64,000 nucleotides of DNA from Stenotrophomonas geniculata ATCC 19374 = JCM 13324 (GTDB lineage Bacteria > Pseudomonadota > Gammaproteobacteria > Xanthomonadales > Xanthomonadaceae): assembly GCF_001431625.1 (NCBI RefSeq), contig NZ_LLXT01000129.1:1-64000 (forward strand), read 5' to 3'. Position numbers and translations under genes: made by a program. A model generated the notes under the pieces. That model was given only the letters and a program-made list of their open reading frames with translations, was not told where the DNA came from and searched no databases. Numbering within the stretch: position 1 is the stretch's first letter; every line of letters starts with the position of its first letter. Below, one piece after another: positions 55,591-63,564 of this stretch.

Positions 55591-56715
55591 TTACCTTGAG
55601 AACGATGGCCCGTCCTGCGCATGAACCTGCTGCGCCGGCTGCTGTTCAAGATTTTCGGCCAACGCTTCAGCGCGATGCAGGGACTCTGCTTCAGGCGCGC
55701 GAAGCGCGTCCATCGTATTCATGGTTCCACGGCGTTGGGCAGGATCGTCCAGCGCTCCCTCGACGATGAATACTTTCTCGCCACGTGCAAGCGACTCTGT
55801 CGGGTTGTTCAATACAACGTGGTCAACTCTTGAAAGCCCTTGCTCCTTCGCGAGCACCAACAGACTCGCGGACATGCGCTGGCTCGACTCATCCCACTGC
55901 TTCCCGCTCTCGGCGTCCAGGCGTCCCACACCCGCTCTTATCTGCATGTAGAGAGAGCGGTCAGCGTTGCCGAGTTCAGCTACTGAGGAAGCTGTTCGCT
56001 GCACTGAGAGTGAGTCGTCGGCGACCACGGCGTCTCTTTCCGCAGCCGAAGTGCGCTCGGCGTCAAATTCTGGCTCGGGCCTACGTCGACGCTGCGTGGG
56101 TGCTATGTGCTGATCATAGTGCGCGCCATAGTAAAGCTCGTATGTCGCATGAGGACCAACAGAAGGAGCCTCCGTTTTGAACACCTCAGCGATCTGTCCA
56201 AGCGCCTGGTTTCGATTGATCCGCCCGGCCTGGAGTTCAACGGCAATGGCTCCATACTGTTGCGGTCGATTACCCGTACCCGACACGCCAATGTCCGGTC
56301 CACCGGCCGCAATGAGTTCACGCTGGACCTGGACATTACTGAGCGTCGCAGCGGCTTCTCCGCGTAGCAGGGTGTTTACATAGGATTGCTTGGACGTCGG
56401 ATCGGGACGTTCGGTGAAGAGATGGTGCCCCACCTCGTGCGAAAGAGAGCGCGCGATTCTGGAGCCTTGCCCAACCGCGTTCTCGTCAATAACGATCTTC
56501 TCACCGGGAACAAGATAGGTGCCCCTGCCGGCTTGTCCCCAGACAACATCCAGATCGTCGCGCTCGGCCTGTGCGAGACCCGCCCGAAGTGTTGGGGATT
56601 TCGCTAGAAGTGGCGCCAACGAAGGGTCAACCAACGGGGACTCCGGCCGACGTACGGGTCCTGGGCGAGCCCCGCCCTGCGGCTGCGGCAGTACAGAGTC
56701 TTCAGTACGTTCCAT
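55591..56715 (-). CDS. Type IV secretion (X-T4SS) antibacterial effector, metallopeptidase-like, XVIPCD tail
   Basis: 374 residues, no signal peptide. The N-terminal domain has a zincin motif H93-E-V-G-H97 (SLSHEVGHHLF) and a possible third ligand in RGEAAATL (E120). From about residue 250 to the end is an XVIPCD secretion domain: ADRSLYMQIRAGVGRL, SASLLVLAKEQGLSRVDHVV, FIVEGALDDPAQRR, and a glutamine-rich C-terminus. Such proteins are injected into rival bacteria by the Xanthomonadales T4SS through VirD4. The lipoprotein gene 22 bp upstream in the same operon is the likely immunity. Target not known; no T4SS genes are in this window. Confidence 0.85.
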   Translation of the reverse strand: MERTEDSVLPQPQGGARPGPVRRPESPLVDPSLAPLLAKSPTLRAGLAQAERDDLDVVWGQAGRGTYLVPGEKIVIDENAVGQGSRIARSLSHEVGHHLFTERPDPTSKQSYVNTLLRGEAAATLSNVQVQRELIAAGGPDIGVSGTGNRPQQYGAIAVELQAGRINRNQALGQIAEVFKTEAPSVGPHATYELYYGAHYDQHIAPTQRRRRPEPEFDAERTSAAERDAVVADDSLSVQRTASSVAELGNADRSLYMQIRAGVGRLDAESGKQWDESSQRMSASLLVLAKEQGLSRVDHVVLNNPTESLARGEKVFIVEGALDDPAQRRGTMNTMDALRAPEAESLHRAEALAENLEQQPAQQVHAQDGPSFSR

Positions 56716-56737
56716 GTTGGAGCTCCTGCCCAGGGGG

Positions 56738-57337
56738 TCAACGCTGGCTGATCAATACGTGGGTCAATGTCGCATTGTCAGGGGCGAGAGTGAGTACAAC
56801 CTCAGCACCGTTCACTGGCGCGGTCCAGTAAGGGCGGGAGTCAGGGGCATCAGGCCGAGGTGGATACTGCGCCGTTCCCTCCCAGATGACTTCTTTGAGC
56901 GCGACGCTCGGTGGCGCGACATCAAAGGTCAGCTTCGCCTGCGCAGGATCATCGACAGCACTTCTCAGCGTGATGTTCCGAACTTCAAGGCCACCCAACA
57001 TTCCACGTTCCGCGGTTCGCTCGTCTCTCGGGCCCTGCCGAGTCGGTTTTCCAAGATGCGTGTGAAGCTGTTCGTTCAATGCATCGACATCGCCAAAACG
57101 CACACTGGACAATCGCTCGATGTCGTTCTTGAATCGCTCCATACCAATTTCACTCCCTGATTCGACGGGCTGTCTTTGATTCAGATGATCTGATGGGGTC
57201 GGCGGCGCGGCACTCGAACATGCTGTCAGCACAAGCGCCGGAATAGCGATCGCGAGGCGACGACGCGCTGCGATCCAGAGGCGGCGCCGAAGTCCACCTT
57301 GCGATGAAGATGCGCATTTCTCGACCCATGCATTCAT
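56738..57337 (-). CDS. Lipoprotein immunity protein of the T4SS effector (probable X-Tfi)
   Basis: 199 residues. Arginine-rich start, hydrophobic stretch AIAIPALVL and lipobox LTACSS give a lipoprotein, so it faces the periplasm. Rest of the protein has a helical segment (MERFKNDIERLSSVRFGDVD) and a beta-rich C-terminus. Gene order (immunity first, then effector 22 bp later, same strand) and location mirror known X-Tfe/X-Tfi pairs, in which the lipoprotein protects the producer. No sequence family was recognised. Confidence 0.7.
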   Translation of the reverse strand: MNAWVEKCASSSQGGLRRRLWIAARRRLAIAIPALVLTACSSAAPPTPSDHLNQRQPVESGSEIGMERFKNDIERLSSVRFGDVDALNEQLHTHLGKPTRQGPRDERTAERGMLGGLEVRNITLRSAVDDPAQAKLTFDVAPPSVALKEVIWEGTAQYPPRPDAPDSRPYWTAPVNGAEVVLTLAPDNATLTHVLISQR

Positions 57338-57541
57338 GAAAGCATCTCGCGCGCCAATGTCACACTCTTGAATCTAGCACAGCATTTTGTGAGCGCGGAT
57401 CGGGTCCGCGTGAACAATGAGCTGCTGAAAGCGCACCCGATTCCACTTTCCAGTTTGAAAAGATGGGGCGCCGGCTGGGAGGGAAGGAGCGCCAGACGGA
57501 AGGCCGAGCACACCTCCATGCGCGCAATCCGATAGTTGAAA

Positions 57542-57565
57542 GACTGTAGCCAGTAGGCTACAGTC
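57542..57565. promoter_or_regulatory. Operator dyad of the toxin-antitoxin module
   Basis: Perfect 10-bp arms GACTGTAGCC (57542-57551) and GGCTACAGTC (57556-57565) around AGTA, ending 4 bp before the toxin ATG. Typical place for autorepression by the HTH antitoxin. Confidence 0.6.
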
Positions 57566-57569
57566 CTCC

Positions 57570-57857
57570 ATGAAGATCCAGCGTACCCGTCAGTTCGCGA
57601 CATGGATTGACGCTCTCAAGGACGTAACCGCACGCGCTCGCATCCTGGCCCGTATCGGTCGCCTCGCTGAAGGCCATCCGGGTGATCACCGCTATCTGGC
57701 GGATGGCGTTTCTGAATTGCGTATCGATGCAGGACCGGGTTACCGCGTTTACTACACCCAGCGCGGCAGGCAGTTGGTGATTCTCCTGGTTGGAGGCGAC
57801 AAGGGTTCACAGCAGCGCGATATCGAGAAGGCCAGGGAGATTGCGCGTGCCCTGTGA
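57570..57857 (+). CDS. RelE/HigB-type toxin (addiction-module killer family)
   Basis: 95 residues: MKIQRTRQFATWIDALKDVT, ARILARIGRLAEGHPGDHRY, ELRIDAGPGYRVYYTQRGRQ and VILLVGGDKGSQQRDIEKAR are the conserved parts of the RelE/ParE-superfamily toxins paired with HTH antitoxins. These cut mRNA on the ribosome. Toxin precedes antitoxin, as in HigBA. A perfect dyad just upstream suggests autoregulation. Confidence 0.88.
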   Translation: MKIQRTRQFATWIDALKDVTARARILARIGRLAEGHPGDHRYLADGVSELRIDAGPGYRVYYTQRGRQLVILLVGGDKGSQQRDIEKAREIARAL

Positions 57858-57915
57858 GCATCGAACTGGCTGTAGGCGAAACGACTCAATACCGAAGTAC
57901 CGGAGCTGTCCCATC

Positions 57916-58218
57916 ATGGCCATCAAGAGAAAAGTCGAACTAAAATCATTTGATGTGGCCGAGCATCTTCGAACGCCGGAGGAGATGGCGGCTTATCTCG
58001 ACGCCTGCATCGAAGAAAGCGACGGCGATTCTGCGTTCATCGCCAAGGCGCTCGGCGATATCGCCCGCGCCCAAGGGATGAGCAAGGTTGCACGGGCGGC
58101 GGGCCTGTCGCGCGAGAGTCTGTATCGCGCACTGTCGGGCGAGCGCAGCCCTGATTTCGCGACCATCCTCAAAGTGACGCGTGCCCTGGGTGTGCGCCTG
58201 CATGCCAGTGCCGCGTAA
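57916..58218 (+). CDS. HTH antitoxin (HigA-like addiction module antidote)
   Basis: 100 residues. N-terminal segment VELKSFDVAEHLRTPEEMAA for toxin binding; Cro/CI-type HTH at about 55-95 (MSKVARAAGLSRESLYRALS, PDFATILKVTRALGVRL). It starts 58 bp after the toxin stop. Neutralises the toxin and should bind the operator at 57542-57565. Confidence 0.88.
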   Translation: MAIKRKVELKSFDVAEHLRTPEEMAAYLDACIEESDGDSAFIAKALGDIARAQGMSKVARAAGLSRESLYRALSGERSPDFATILKVTRALGVRLHASAA

Positions 58219-58275
58219 AGCGTCAAGGCATTGCGCTCCACCTCTTCCGCCTGTAGAACGCCGGTGCGAACAGGT

Positions 58276-58680
58276 TCAATCAAACCGGATGATGCGGATC
58301 AACCCTCTTTTCGACGATCCGACTCCGAAGGCGGCCAATGTGCCACAGGGGAACGCCTCCTTCGAGCCGTCATGGTTGATGAATGAGATCGTGCAGTTTG
58401 TCCGCGTGCCGGGACGGATTCGGGTGATGGCTCTGTCATTCAAGACGAAGCTATACCATGTGAGTTCAGGACTCATGGAGCGCGCCATGGGGCGTGCGGT
58501 GGACGCGATCATCCCGGCAACAGCACCGCCGCGCGAATCCACTTCGTCCAGCCGCAGCTCAACGAGTACAGGTTTCAGGTTTGGATAGGGGATGCGCATT
58601 CCGGCAGCGGGTCTGCTTGATTCGATAACTGGGGCAGTGACGTCGCTAACCTGTGCATTGGGTACCTCAATGCTCCGCAT
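58276..58680 (-). CDS. Hypothetical protein, 134 residues
   Basis: Not recognised. Its ATG (58680-58678) overlaps the stop of the preceding minus-strand gene as TAATG, a coupling pattern. No signal or membrane segment; the C-terminal half looks beta-rich (WYSFVLNDRAITRIRPGTRT, CTISFINHDGSKEAFPCG). Codon use is unlike the chromosomal background. It may be chance; moderate-low confidence. Confidence 0.4.
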   Translation of the reverse strand: MRSIEVPNAQVSDVTAPVIESSRPAAGMRIPYPNLKPVLVELRLDEVDSRGGAVAGMIASTARPMARSMSPELTWYSFVLNDRAITRIRPGTRTNCTISFINHDGSKEAFPCGTLAAFGVGSSKRGLIRIIRFD

Positions 58681-59087
58681 TATTGAGCCCTACCCACCTG
58701 CAACGCCACATACTCCGCCAGCCCCCGGCAGGCCAGCATCAGTCCCTCGCGCGTGCCATCGCCGATATCGTCCTTCTCTTCCCCGTCCACGCGCACGCGC
58801 TCTGCGGCGTGATACAGCTCCAGCAGCGACACCAGGCCCACTGCGGCGCGGTCCCTGCGTGCAGCAGCCACGGCGTGGCCGGGCGTGCTGGATGGCCCCT
58901 GCCACGGCTGTCCGTCGGCGGCATCTCCGGCCTGGATGCGGCGCAGGCAGACGGGCAGGTTGATGGGCGTGGGCGCATCGTTGGCGGCGGCAAAGGCGGC
59001 TTCCAGCGGCTGCGCCAGTTCGAGCGGCAGATGCAGGGCGGCGTCGCCCAACGTGGCGGTCAGATACGGGTAGAGCGTCTTGGACAT
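58680..59087 (-). CDS. Hypothetical soluble protein, 135 residues
   Basis: Begins MSKTLYPYLTATLGDAALHL and is mainly helical and acidic, with GLVSLLELYHAAERVRVDGE and a C-terminal GLMLACRGLAEYVALQVGRA. No signal peptide, no known motif. High GC with good third-position G/C supports a real gene. Confidence 0.6.
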   Translation of the reverse strand: MSKTLYPYLTATLGDAALHLPLELAQPLEAAFAAANDAPTPINLPVCLRRIQAGDAADGQPWQGPSSTPGHAVAAARRDRAAVGLVSLLELYHAAERVRVDGEEKDDIGDGTREGLMLACRGLAEYVALQVGRAQ

Positions 59088-59669
59088 GCGGGCATCCTCG
59101 TCAGGCACAGAGGCGCCGCCACGATAGGGTGGCGGGCGATGCGTGGCTTCCAAGACCGGAGATCGATGAGCCGGCGGGCACAGGGCCCCCACGCACCGCC
59201 CGCCGTCGATCGGCGAACGGATTGCCAGCCGGCGCCGCTCTTGGGAGGACGACGCCGGCTGGCAAGCGTATACAGCTTCAATCAATCGGGCTTGGAAGAC
59301 CCGGCCACCTCTGCAGGTGGCGATTCATCATGCGCACGCCAAACCCCCGCCTGCCAGTCGATTGTTTCGATGGCATCGGGTGATCTGAAAGGAAAAATGA
59401 ATTATCGCGATTGGCCTGTTCGCGCCGCTGTGATGCAGAAAGCGACATATCGCGCAGTGCGATCATCCGCTGGAAATCTCGGGCGTCGGCGCTGTTGCAA
59501 GGCGTGGAACCGCCTACCAAGTAAAGCTGGCTTAACAGCCCGGACAGAGCGTCACGGCCACCATAGCAAACACACCCCCCAAAACGCGCACCCGGATACT
59601 GATTCTCCTCACACACCGCTCCCGACTCCCCACCGCATACTTCGGGCACATACCATTCGGGACCTCCCC
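59088..59669. other. Long gene-free stretch with hairpins
   Basis: 582 bp without an accepted gene. Contains a stem GCCAGCCGGCG/CGCCGGCTGGC at 59224-59263 and a smaller one CCACCT/AGGTGG at 59305-59320. It probably holds the promoters of the divergent neighbours. The minus-strand frames through it look like repeat translations rather than a protein. Confidence 0.5.
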
Positions 59670-60440
59670 ATGCGTCGCCACGCCCTGCCGCTCACCGTCG
59701 CACTGTTGTCCGCCGCGTTCGCAGCCCCGGCCATGGCCGCTGTGCCGTTCTTCAACGCCAGCTGCCCGGGCGGCATCGATGTTCACGCAGACGAGGGCGG
59801 GCCGGTCTATGTGCAGGGCCGCGAGGCCACGCTGAAACATTTCAACGACCGCTATTTCGAAGCCCGCGACGCCAACAGCGGCATCACCCTGTCGATCAGC
59901 CGCAGCGATGACGGTACGCCGCAGATCAGCTACACCGGCCGAGGCGGCACCAATGGCATCTGTCAGGTCAGTACCAGCGGCACGCCCGCGCCCGCTGCAA
60001 GCAGCGCCCGCCCTCGCGACGCTGCCGCCGGCGATGCCGCGCTGCCGCGCGAAGTCACCTGCGAGTCCACCGGCGAGCAGCAGGTGTCGTGCGATCTGAA
60101 TACCCGCGGCAATGTGGAAATCGTGCGCCAGCTCAGCCGCACACGCTGCGAGGAAGGCAAGAACTGGGGCCTGTCGCGGCACTCGGTGTGGGTCAATGGC
60201 GGCTGCCGCGCGGTGTTCCGCAATGTGTCCTCGGTGACTACCCCCGCGCCGACAGGCGATACCGCGTTGGGCGCCTGCAACATGCGCAAGGGCGCGCAGG
60301 GCGCCCTGGTCACCCAGATGCCTGTGGGCAGCGATTACCAGGAACTGATCATCGATTACCCCGATGGCCGCTTCCTGTGCATGATGCGCAACAACGGCCA
60401 GGTGCAGAGCGTGACGCCGGTGCGCCGCCGCGGACGCTGA
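59670..60440 (+). CDS. Exported DUF3011-type protein
   Basis: 256 residues with signal peptide (MRRHALPLTVALLSAAFA, cut near AMA). An N-terminal part of unknown type and, from about 125, a DUF3011-like module: REVTCESTGEQQVSCDLNTR, RQLSRTRCEEGKNWGLSRHS, WVNGGCRAVFRNV with conserved cysteines. DUF3011 proteins are periplasmic or secreted with unknown role. Confidence 0.75.
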   Translation: MRRHALPLTVALLSAAFAAPAMAAVPFFNASCPGGIDVHADEGGPVYVQGREATLKHFNDRYFEARDANSGITLSISRSDDGTPQISYTGRGGTNGICQVSTSGTPAPAASSARPRDAAAGDAALPREVTCESTGEQQVSCDLNTRGNVEIVRQLSRTRCEEGKNWGLSRHSVWVNGGCRAVFRNVSSVTTPAPTGDTALGACNMRKGAQGALVTQMPVGSDYQELIIDYPDGRFLCMMRNNGQVQSVTPVRRRGR

Positions 60441-60464
60441 GCGCGCAGCGGGTTGGGACAGGCT

Positions 60465-60812
60465 TCAGCCGCAGGACCTATACAGCAACACCCACGCCAG
60501 CATCAGGGTGAACATACCAACGAAGGTCAGGCCGAACCACAGCGCGGCCACCTTCACGTTGCCGATCAACGCCGCCAGCATACGGTGCAGTTCGCTTTTC
60601 AGAATCGGGTATTCAGCGTGCGCCTTGCGCAGACGCTGCCAGCCCAACCCGAGGAATACCAGGGTCGAGAACGGCACCAGCAGCAGTGTCGCCTGCATCA
60701 GCCAGCCATTCGGCGACGCATCGATCGAGTTGCTCAAAAAAACCGCAAAAACGGCGACCGGCAGCGCCACGGTGAAAAAGCGTGGCCACGCGGTATTGAT
60801 GAAGGGCGACAT
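60465..60812 (-). CDS. Small inner-membrane protein
   Basis: 115 residues from MSPFINTAWPRFFTVALPVA. Three hydrophobic segments (FFTVALPVAVFAVFLS, MQATLLLVPFSTLVFLGLG, VKVAALWFGLTFVGMFTLML) separated by a charged loop. No family recognised. Convergent with the DUF3011 gene. Confidence 0.65.
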   Translation of the reverse strand: MSPFINTAWPRFFTVALPVAVFAVFLSNSIDASPNGWLMQATLLLVPFSTLVFLGLGWQRLRKAHAEYPILKSELHRMLAALIGNVKVAALWFGLTFVGMFTLMLAWVLLYRSCG

Positions 60813-60942
60813 CGCAATCTTCCATGAAGGACGGTCGGGTCCGCGCGGCATCATGCCATGCAATGGCCCTGCTGCACCGCCGCGAGTGGTGTCACACAGC
60901 TCTGGCTAGACTGTGCTTCTTTTTCCCCCGCAGGAGGCACCC

Positions 60943-61863
60943 ATGGCCCATCCCATCTCCGTATCCCTGATTGGCGTTCCCACCGATGTCGGTGCGGGCC
61001 ATCGCGGTGCCCGGCTGGGGCCGGAGGCGCTGCGCGTGGCGGGCCTGCCGGAGGCGCTGGAAGCGCGCGGCGTGGACGTGCGCGACCTGGGCAATCTGGA
61101 TGGCCCGCGCAACCCGTGGACCACGCCGGTGGAAGGCTACCGCCACCTGGACGAAGTGGTGGCATGGAACCACGCACTGATGGAAGCCAGCTACGCCGAA
61201 CTGCAGGCCGGGCGCATGCCGATCATGCTTGGTGGCGACCATTGCCTGGGCATCGGTTCGATCACCGCCGTCGCGCGCTGGTGCCGCGAGCAGGGCAAGA
61301 CCCTGCGCGTGCTGTGGCTGGATGCGCATTCCGATTTCAACACCAGCGATGTCACCCCGTCGGGCAACATCCACGGCATGCCGGTGGCCTGCCTGTGCGG
61401 CCTCGGCCCGAAGGCGCTGACCCACCTCGGCGGCAGCGCACCGGCGATCACCCCGTCGCAGATGCACCAGATCGGTATCCGCTCGGTGGACCCGGACGAG
61501 AAGCGCCTGATCAAGACCCACAAGGTCGATGTGTACGACATGCGCTACATCGACGAGAACGGCATGAAGCGCGCGGTGGAAGCGGCGCTGGCCGGTATCG
61601 ACGAGAACACCCACCTGCATGTCAGCTTCGATGTGGACTTCCTCGACCCCAGCATCGCACCGGGCGTGGGCACCACCGTGCCGGGCGGGGTGAACTACCG
61701 TGAGGCGCAGCTGGTGATGGAAATGATCGCCGACGCCGGGCGCATGGGGTCGCTGGACATCGTTGAGCTCAACCCCTTGCTGGACAAGCAGAATGCCACC
61801 GCTGAACTGGCCGTGGACCTGGTGGAAAGCCTGTTCGGCAAGTCCACCCTGATGCGCGACTGA
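60943..61863 (+). CDS. rocF: Arginase
   Basis: 306 residues; hydrolyses arginine to ornithine and urea. Mn ligands are in MLGGDHCLGIGS, WLDAHSDFNT and SFDVDFLDPSIAPGVGT; the N-terminus PISVSLIGVPTDVGAGHRGA is arginase-like rather than agmatinase. Good ribosome site (CAGGAGGCACCC). No other arginine gene is adjacent. Confidence 0.95.
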   Translation: MAHPISVSLIGVPTDVGAGHRGARLGPEALRVAGLPEALEARGVDVRDLGNLDGPRNPWTTPVEGYRHLDEVVAWNHALMEASYAELQAGRMPIMLGGDHCLGIGSITAVARWCREQGKTLRVLWLDAHSDFNTSDVTPSGNIHGMPVACLCGLGPKALTHLGGSAPAITPSQMHQIGIRSVDPDEKRLIKTHKVDVYDMRYIDENGMKRAVEAALAGIDENTHLHVSFDVDFLDPSIAPGVGTTVPGGVNYREAQLVMEMIADAGRMGSLDIVELNPLLDKQNATAELAVDLVESLFGKSTLMRD

Positions 61864-62025
61864 CCGCCCCTGCTGAACGGATTGCCGAACCGTTCACGCC
61901 CGCTCCACGCCCCTGCCGCCAGATTGCACTTCACGCGGCGGCAGTGGGCATTGGTGCCCTCCCGCCGAGCGAAAGAATCCCATCCGCGAATAAAGCGGTA
62001 TAGCGGCGAACCCAAGGAGAAGCCC

Positions 62026-62163
62026 ATGAAGCGCGTAGTTGCCCTGATGCTGTTGTCGATGTTCTCGGTGGCCCTGCTGGCCGGTTGCAACACCGTGGCC
62101 GGTGCTGGCAAGGACGTGCAGAAGGCCGGTGAAAAGGTTGAGGACGCCGCCAAGGGCAAGTAA
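62026..62163 (+). CDS. Entericidin A/B-family lipoprotein
   Basis: 45 residues with signal and lipobox (LLSMFSVALLAGCNTVAGAG) and a mature peptide ending KVEDAAKGK. This is the entericidin pattern; in E. coli the pair affects lysis under starvation. AAGGAGAAGCCC precedes the ATG. A strong terminator follows, so it is monocistronic. Confidence 0.9.
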   Translation: MKRVVALMLLSMFSVALLAGCNTVAGAGKDVQKAGEKVEDAAKGK

Positions 62164-62186
62164 GCCCGGCGCGGAACGGAAAGAGA

Positions 62187-62217
62187 AAGGGCCGGGGACA
62201 TCCCCGGCCTTTTTTTG
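62187..62217 (+). terminator. Intrinsic terminator of the entericidin gene
   Basis: Stem GGCCGGGGA/TCCCCGGCC with two-base loop, followed by seven T. Confidence 0.9.
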
Positions 62218-62366
62218 TGCGTGCTTTTCACTACATGCTGTCGAAGCGTAGTGAACCATTCAAGCAGGTGAGCATTGTTTTCATGGTCGGTTGACCGGCA
62301 CCCAACAGCCGCTGCGCGAAGCTGGAGCTACGGTAAGAACGCCGTTGCAGCCAAGGATTCCCAGCA

Positions 62367-62588
62367 ATGAACAAAGACATCATTTCCGGCAAGTGGTCGC
62401 AGCTGAAGGGCAAGGCCCAGGCCAAGTGGGGCGATCTGACCAACGACGATTTCGATGTGGCCGAGGGCAATGCCGAGTATCTGGCCGGTCGCCTGCAGGA
62501 ACGTTATGGCTGGGCCAAGGACCGCGCCGAGAAGGAAGTCCGTGAGTTCCAGGACAGCGTGAGCAAGGACTACCCGGACTACAAGTAA
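62367..62588 (+). CDS. CsbD-family stress protein
   Basis: 73 residues: [40 protein letters not shown] and [18 protein letters not shown] match CsbD-like small stress proteins, usually under general stress control. Cytoplasmic, function unclear. Confidence 0.92.
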   Translation: MNKDIISGKWSQLKGKAQAKWGDLTNDDFDVAEGNAEYLAGRLQERYGWAKDRAEKEVREFQDSVSKDYPDYK

Positions 62589-62605
62589 GCGCTTCGGTTT
62601 CCCCC

Positions 62606-62648
62606 ACAACACAACGCCCGCACCGAGAGGTTGCGGGCGTTGTGTTGT
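62606..62648. terminator. Bidirectional terminator between csbD-like gene and exported-protein gene
   Basis: 17-bp perfect stem ACAACACAACGCCCGCA and its complement at 62632-62648 with loop CCGAGAGGT. It lies between two convergent genes. Confidence 0.8.
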
Positions 62649-62661
62649 CTGGGCGGGAGGA

Positions 62662-63456
62662 TCAGCGCGCCGGCGGGTCCGGCACGTAACGGTTGGGGAA
62701 GGCCTGCGGCTCGCGCGGCAGGCGCGAGGGCGAATCCACCAGGATGCCGCGTGCGCGCAGGTTGCGGGCGCTGTCGTAGCGCAGCTGCAGGACCTGCGCC
62801 GGGCTGCGGCTGGCGCGTTCGAAGTCGGTATCGCGTACCGACGACTGTTCGCGTGCGCCGTGGCCGGTGCCCAGCGCAGGAGCCTGCGACTTGCTGGCAT
62901 AGCCCTCGATGCGGCTGGCGCTGGCGTCGGCCGCCGCTTCGGCCGTCGGGGCCGGTGCTGGCAGGCTACGGCGCAGGATCGGATCCGGACGCCAGCGGCG
63001 CGCTTCCTCGAACACGGCCACGCCCACCACGCCGATGTTGTCCGGGCGGCCAGTGCGGCTGGCATAGCTGCCGCTGGGGCTGCTGAACACGAACTGCGCC
63101 ACTTCGTCCTGGCTCTTGCGCCAGCCGGTGATGTCGGCGCGCTGGCCGGGGTTGAGCACGTAGCCGGTCTGCGACGGATCGGCATCCTCGCCGGAGATGG
63201 CGTTGACGCCGTCCACCGACAGCACCACCAGCACCCGGCGCGGGCTGTCGTTGTACAGGCGGACGGCGTAGCGGTGGCCGCGCTCGCCGGCCACCCATCG
63301 CTGGCCCTCGGCAGGGTAGCTGCGCAATTCGGTGCCGCGGTCGCGGTCGACCAGGGACATGCGCACGGGGCCGCCCTCGTAGGCCGGCGGCGGCATCGGG
63401 GCGGGGCGGAAGCCGGCCAGGGGCAGGATCAACAGCAGGGGCAGCAGGCGTTTCAT
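62662..63456 (-). CDS. Exported protein of unknown function
   Basis: 264 residues. Signal peptide MKRLLPLLLILPLAGF; a beta-type domain at about 28-155 (VRMSLVDRDRGTELRSYPAE, GHRYAVRLYNDSPRRVLVVL, VDGVNAISGEDADPSQTGYV, GVVGVAVFEE) and a low-complexity C-terminal tail. The first domain looks like a periplasmic module found in xanthomonad hypothetical proteins. Divergent from trpS. Confidence 0.75.
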   Translation of the reverse strand: MKRLLPLLLILPLAGFRPAPMPPPAYEGGPVRMSLVDRDRGTELRSYPAEGQRWVAGERGHRYAVRLYNDSPRRVLVVLSVDGVNAISGEDADPSQTGYVLNPGQRADITGWRKSQDEVAQFVFSSPSGSYASRTGRPDNIGVVGVAVFEEARRWRPDPILRRSLPAPAPTAEAAADASASRIEGYASKSQAPALGTGHGAREQSSVRDTDFERASRSPAQVLQLRYDSARNLRARGILVDSPSRLPREPQAFPNRYVPDPPAR

Positions 63457-63564
63457 CGGGCGTCTCCAGCGGGGTTGCGTGAATGAACGCGCCGCAGGCC
63501 CTGACGGGGTTGGTGGCGTGCAAGGTAAACTGGCCCCGTTCATCGAAGGTTACCCCACGCAGTC

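Noticed and set aside
55431-59087. Attachment-site direct repeat from the tRNA-Thr 3' end
   Set aside because: No second copy of the tRNA end was found in the window and no integrase gene is present.
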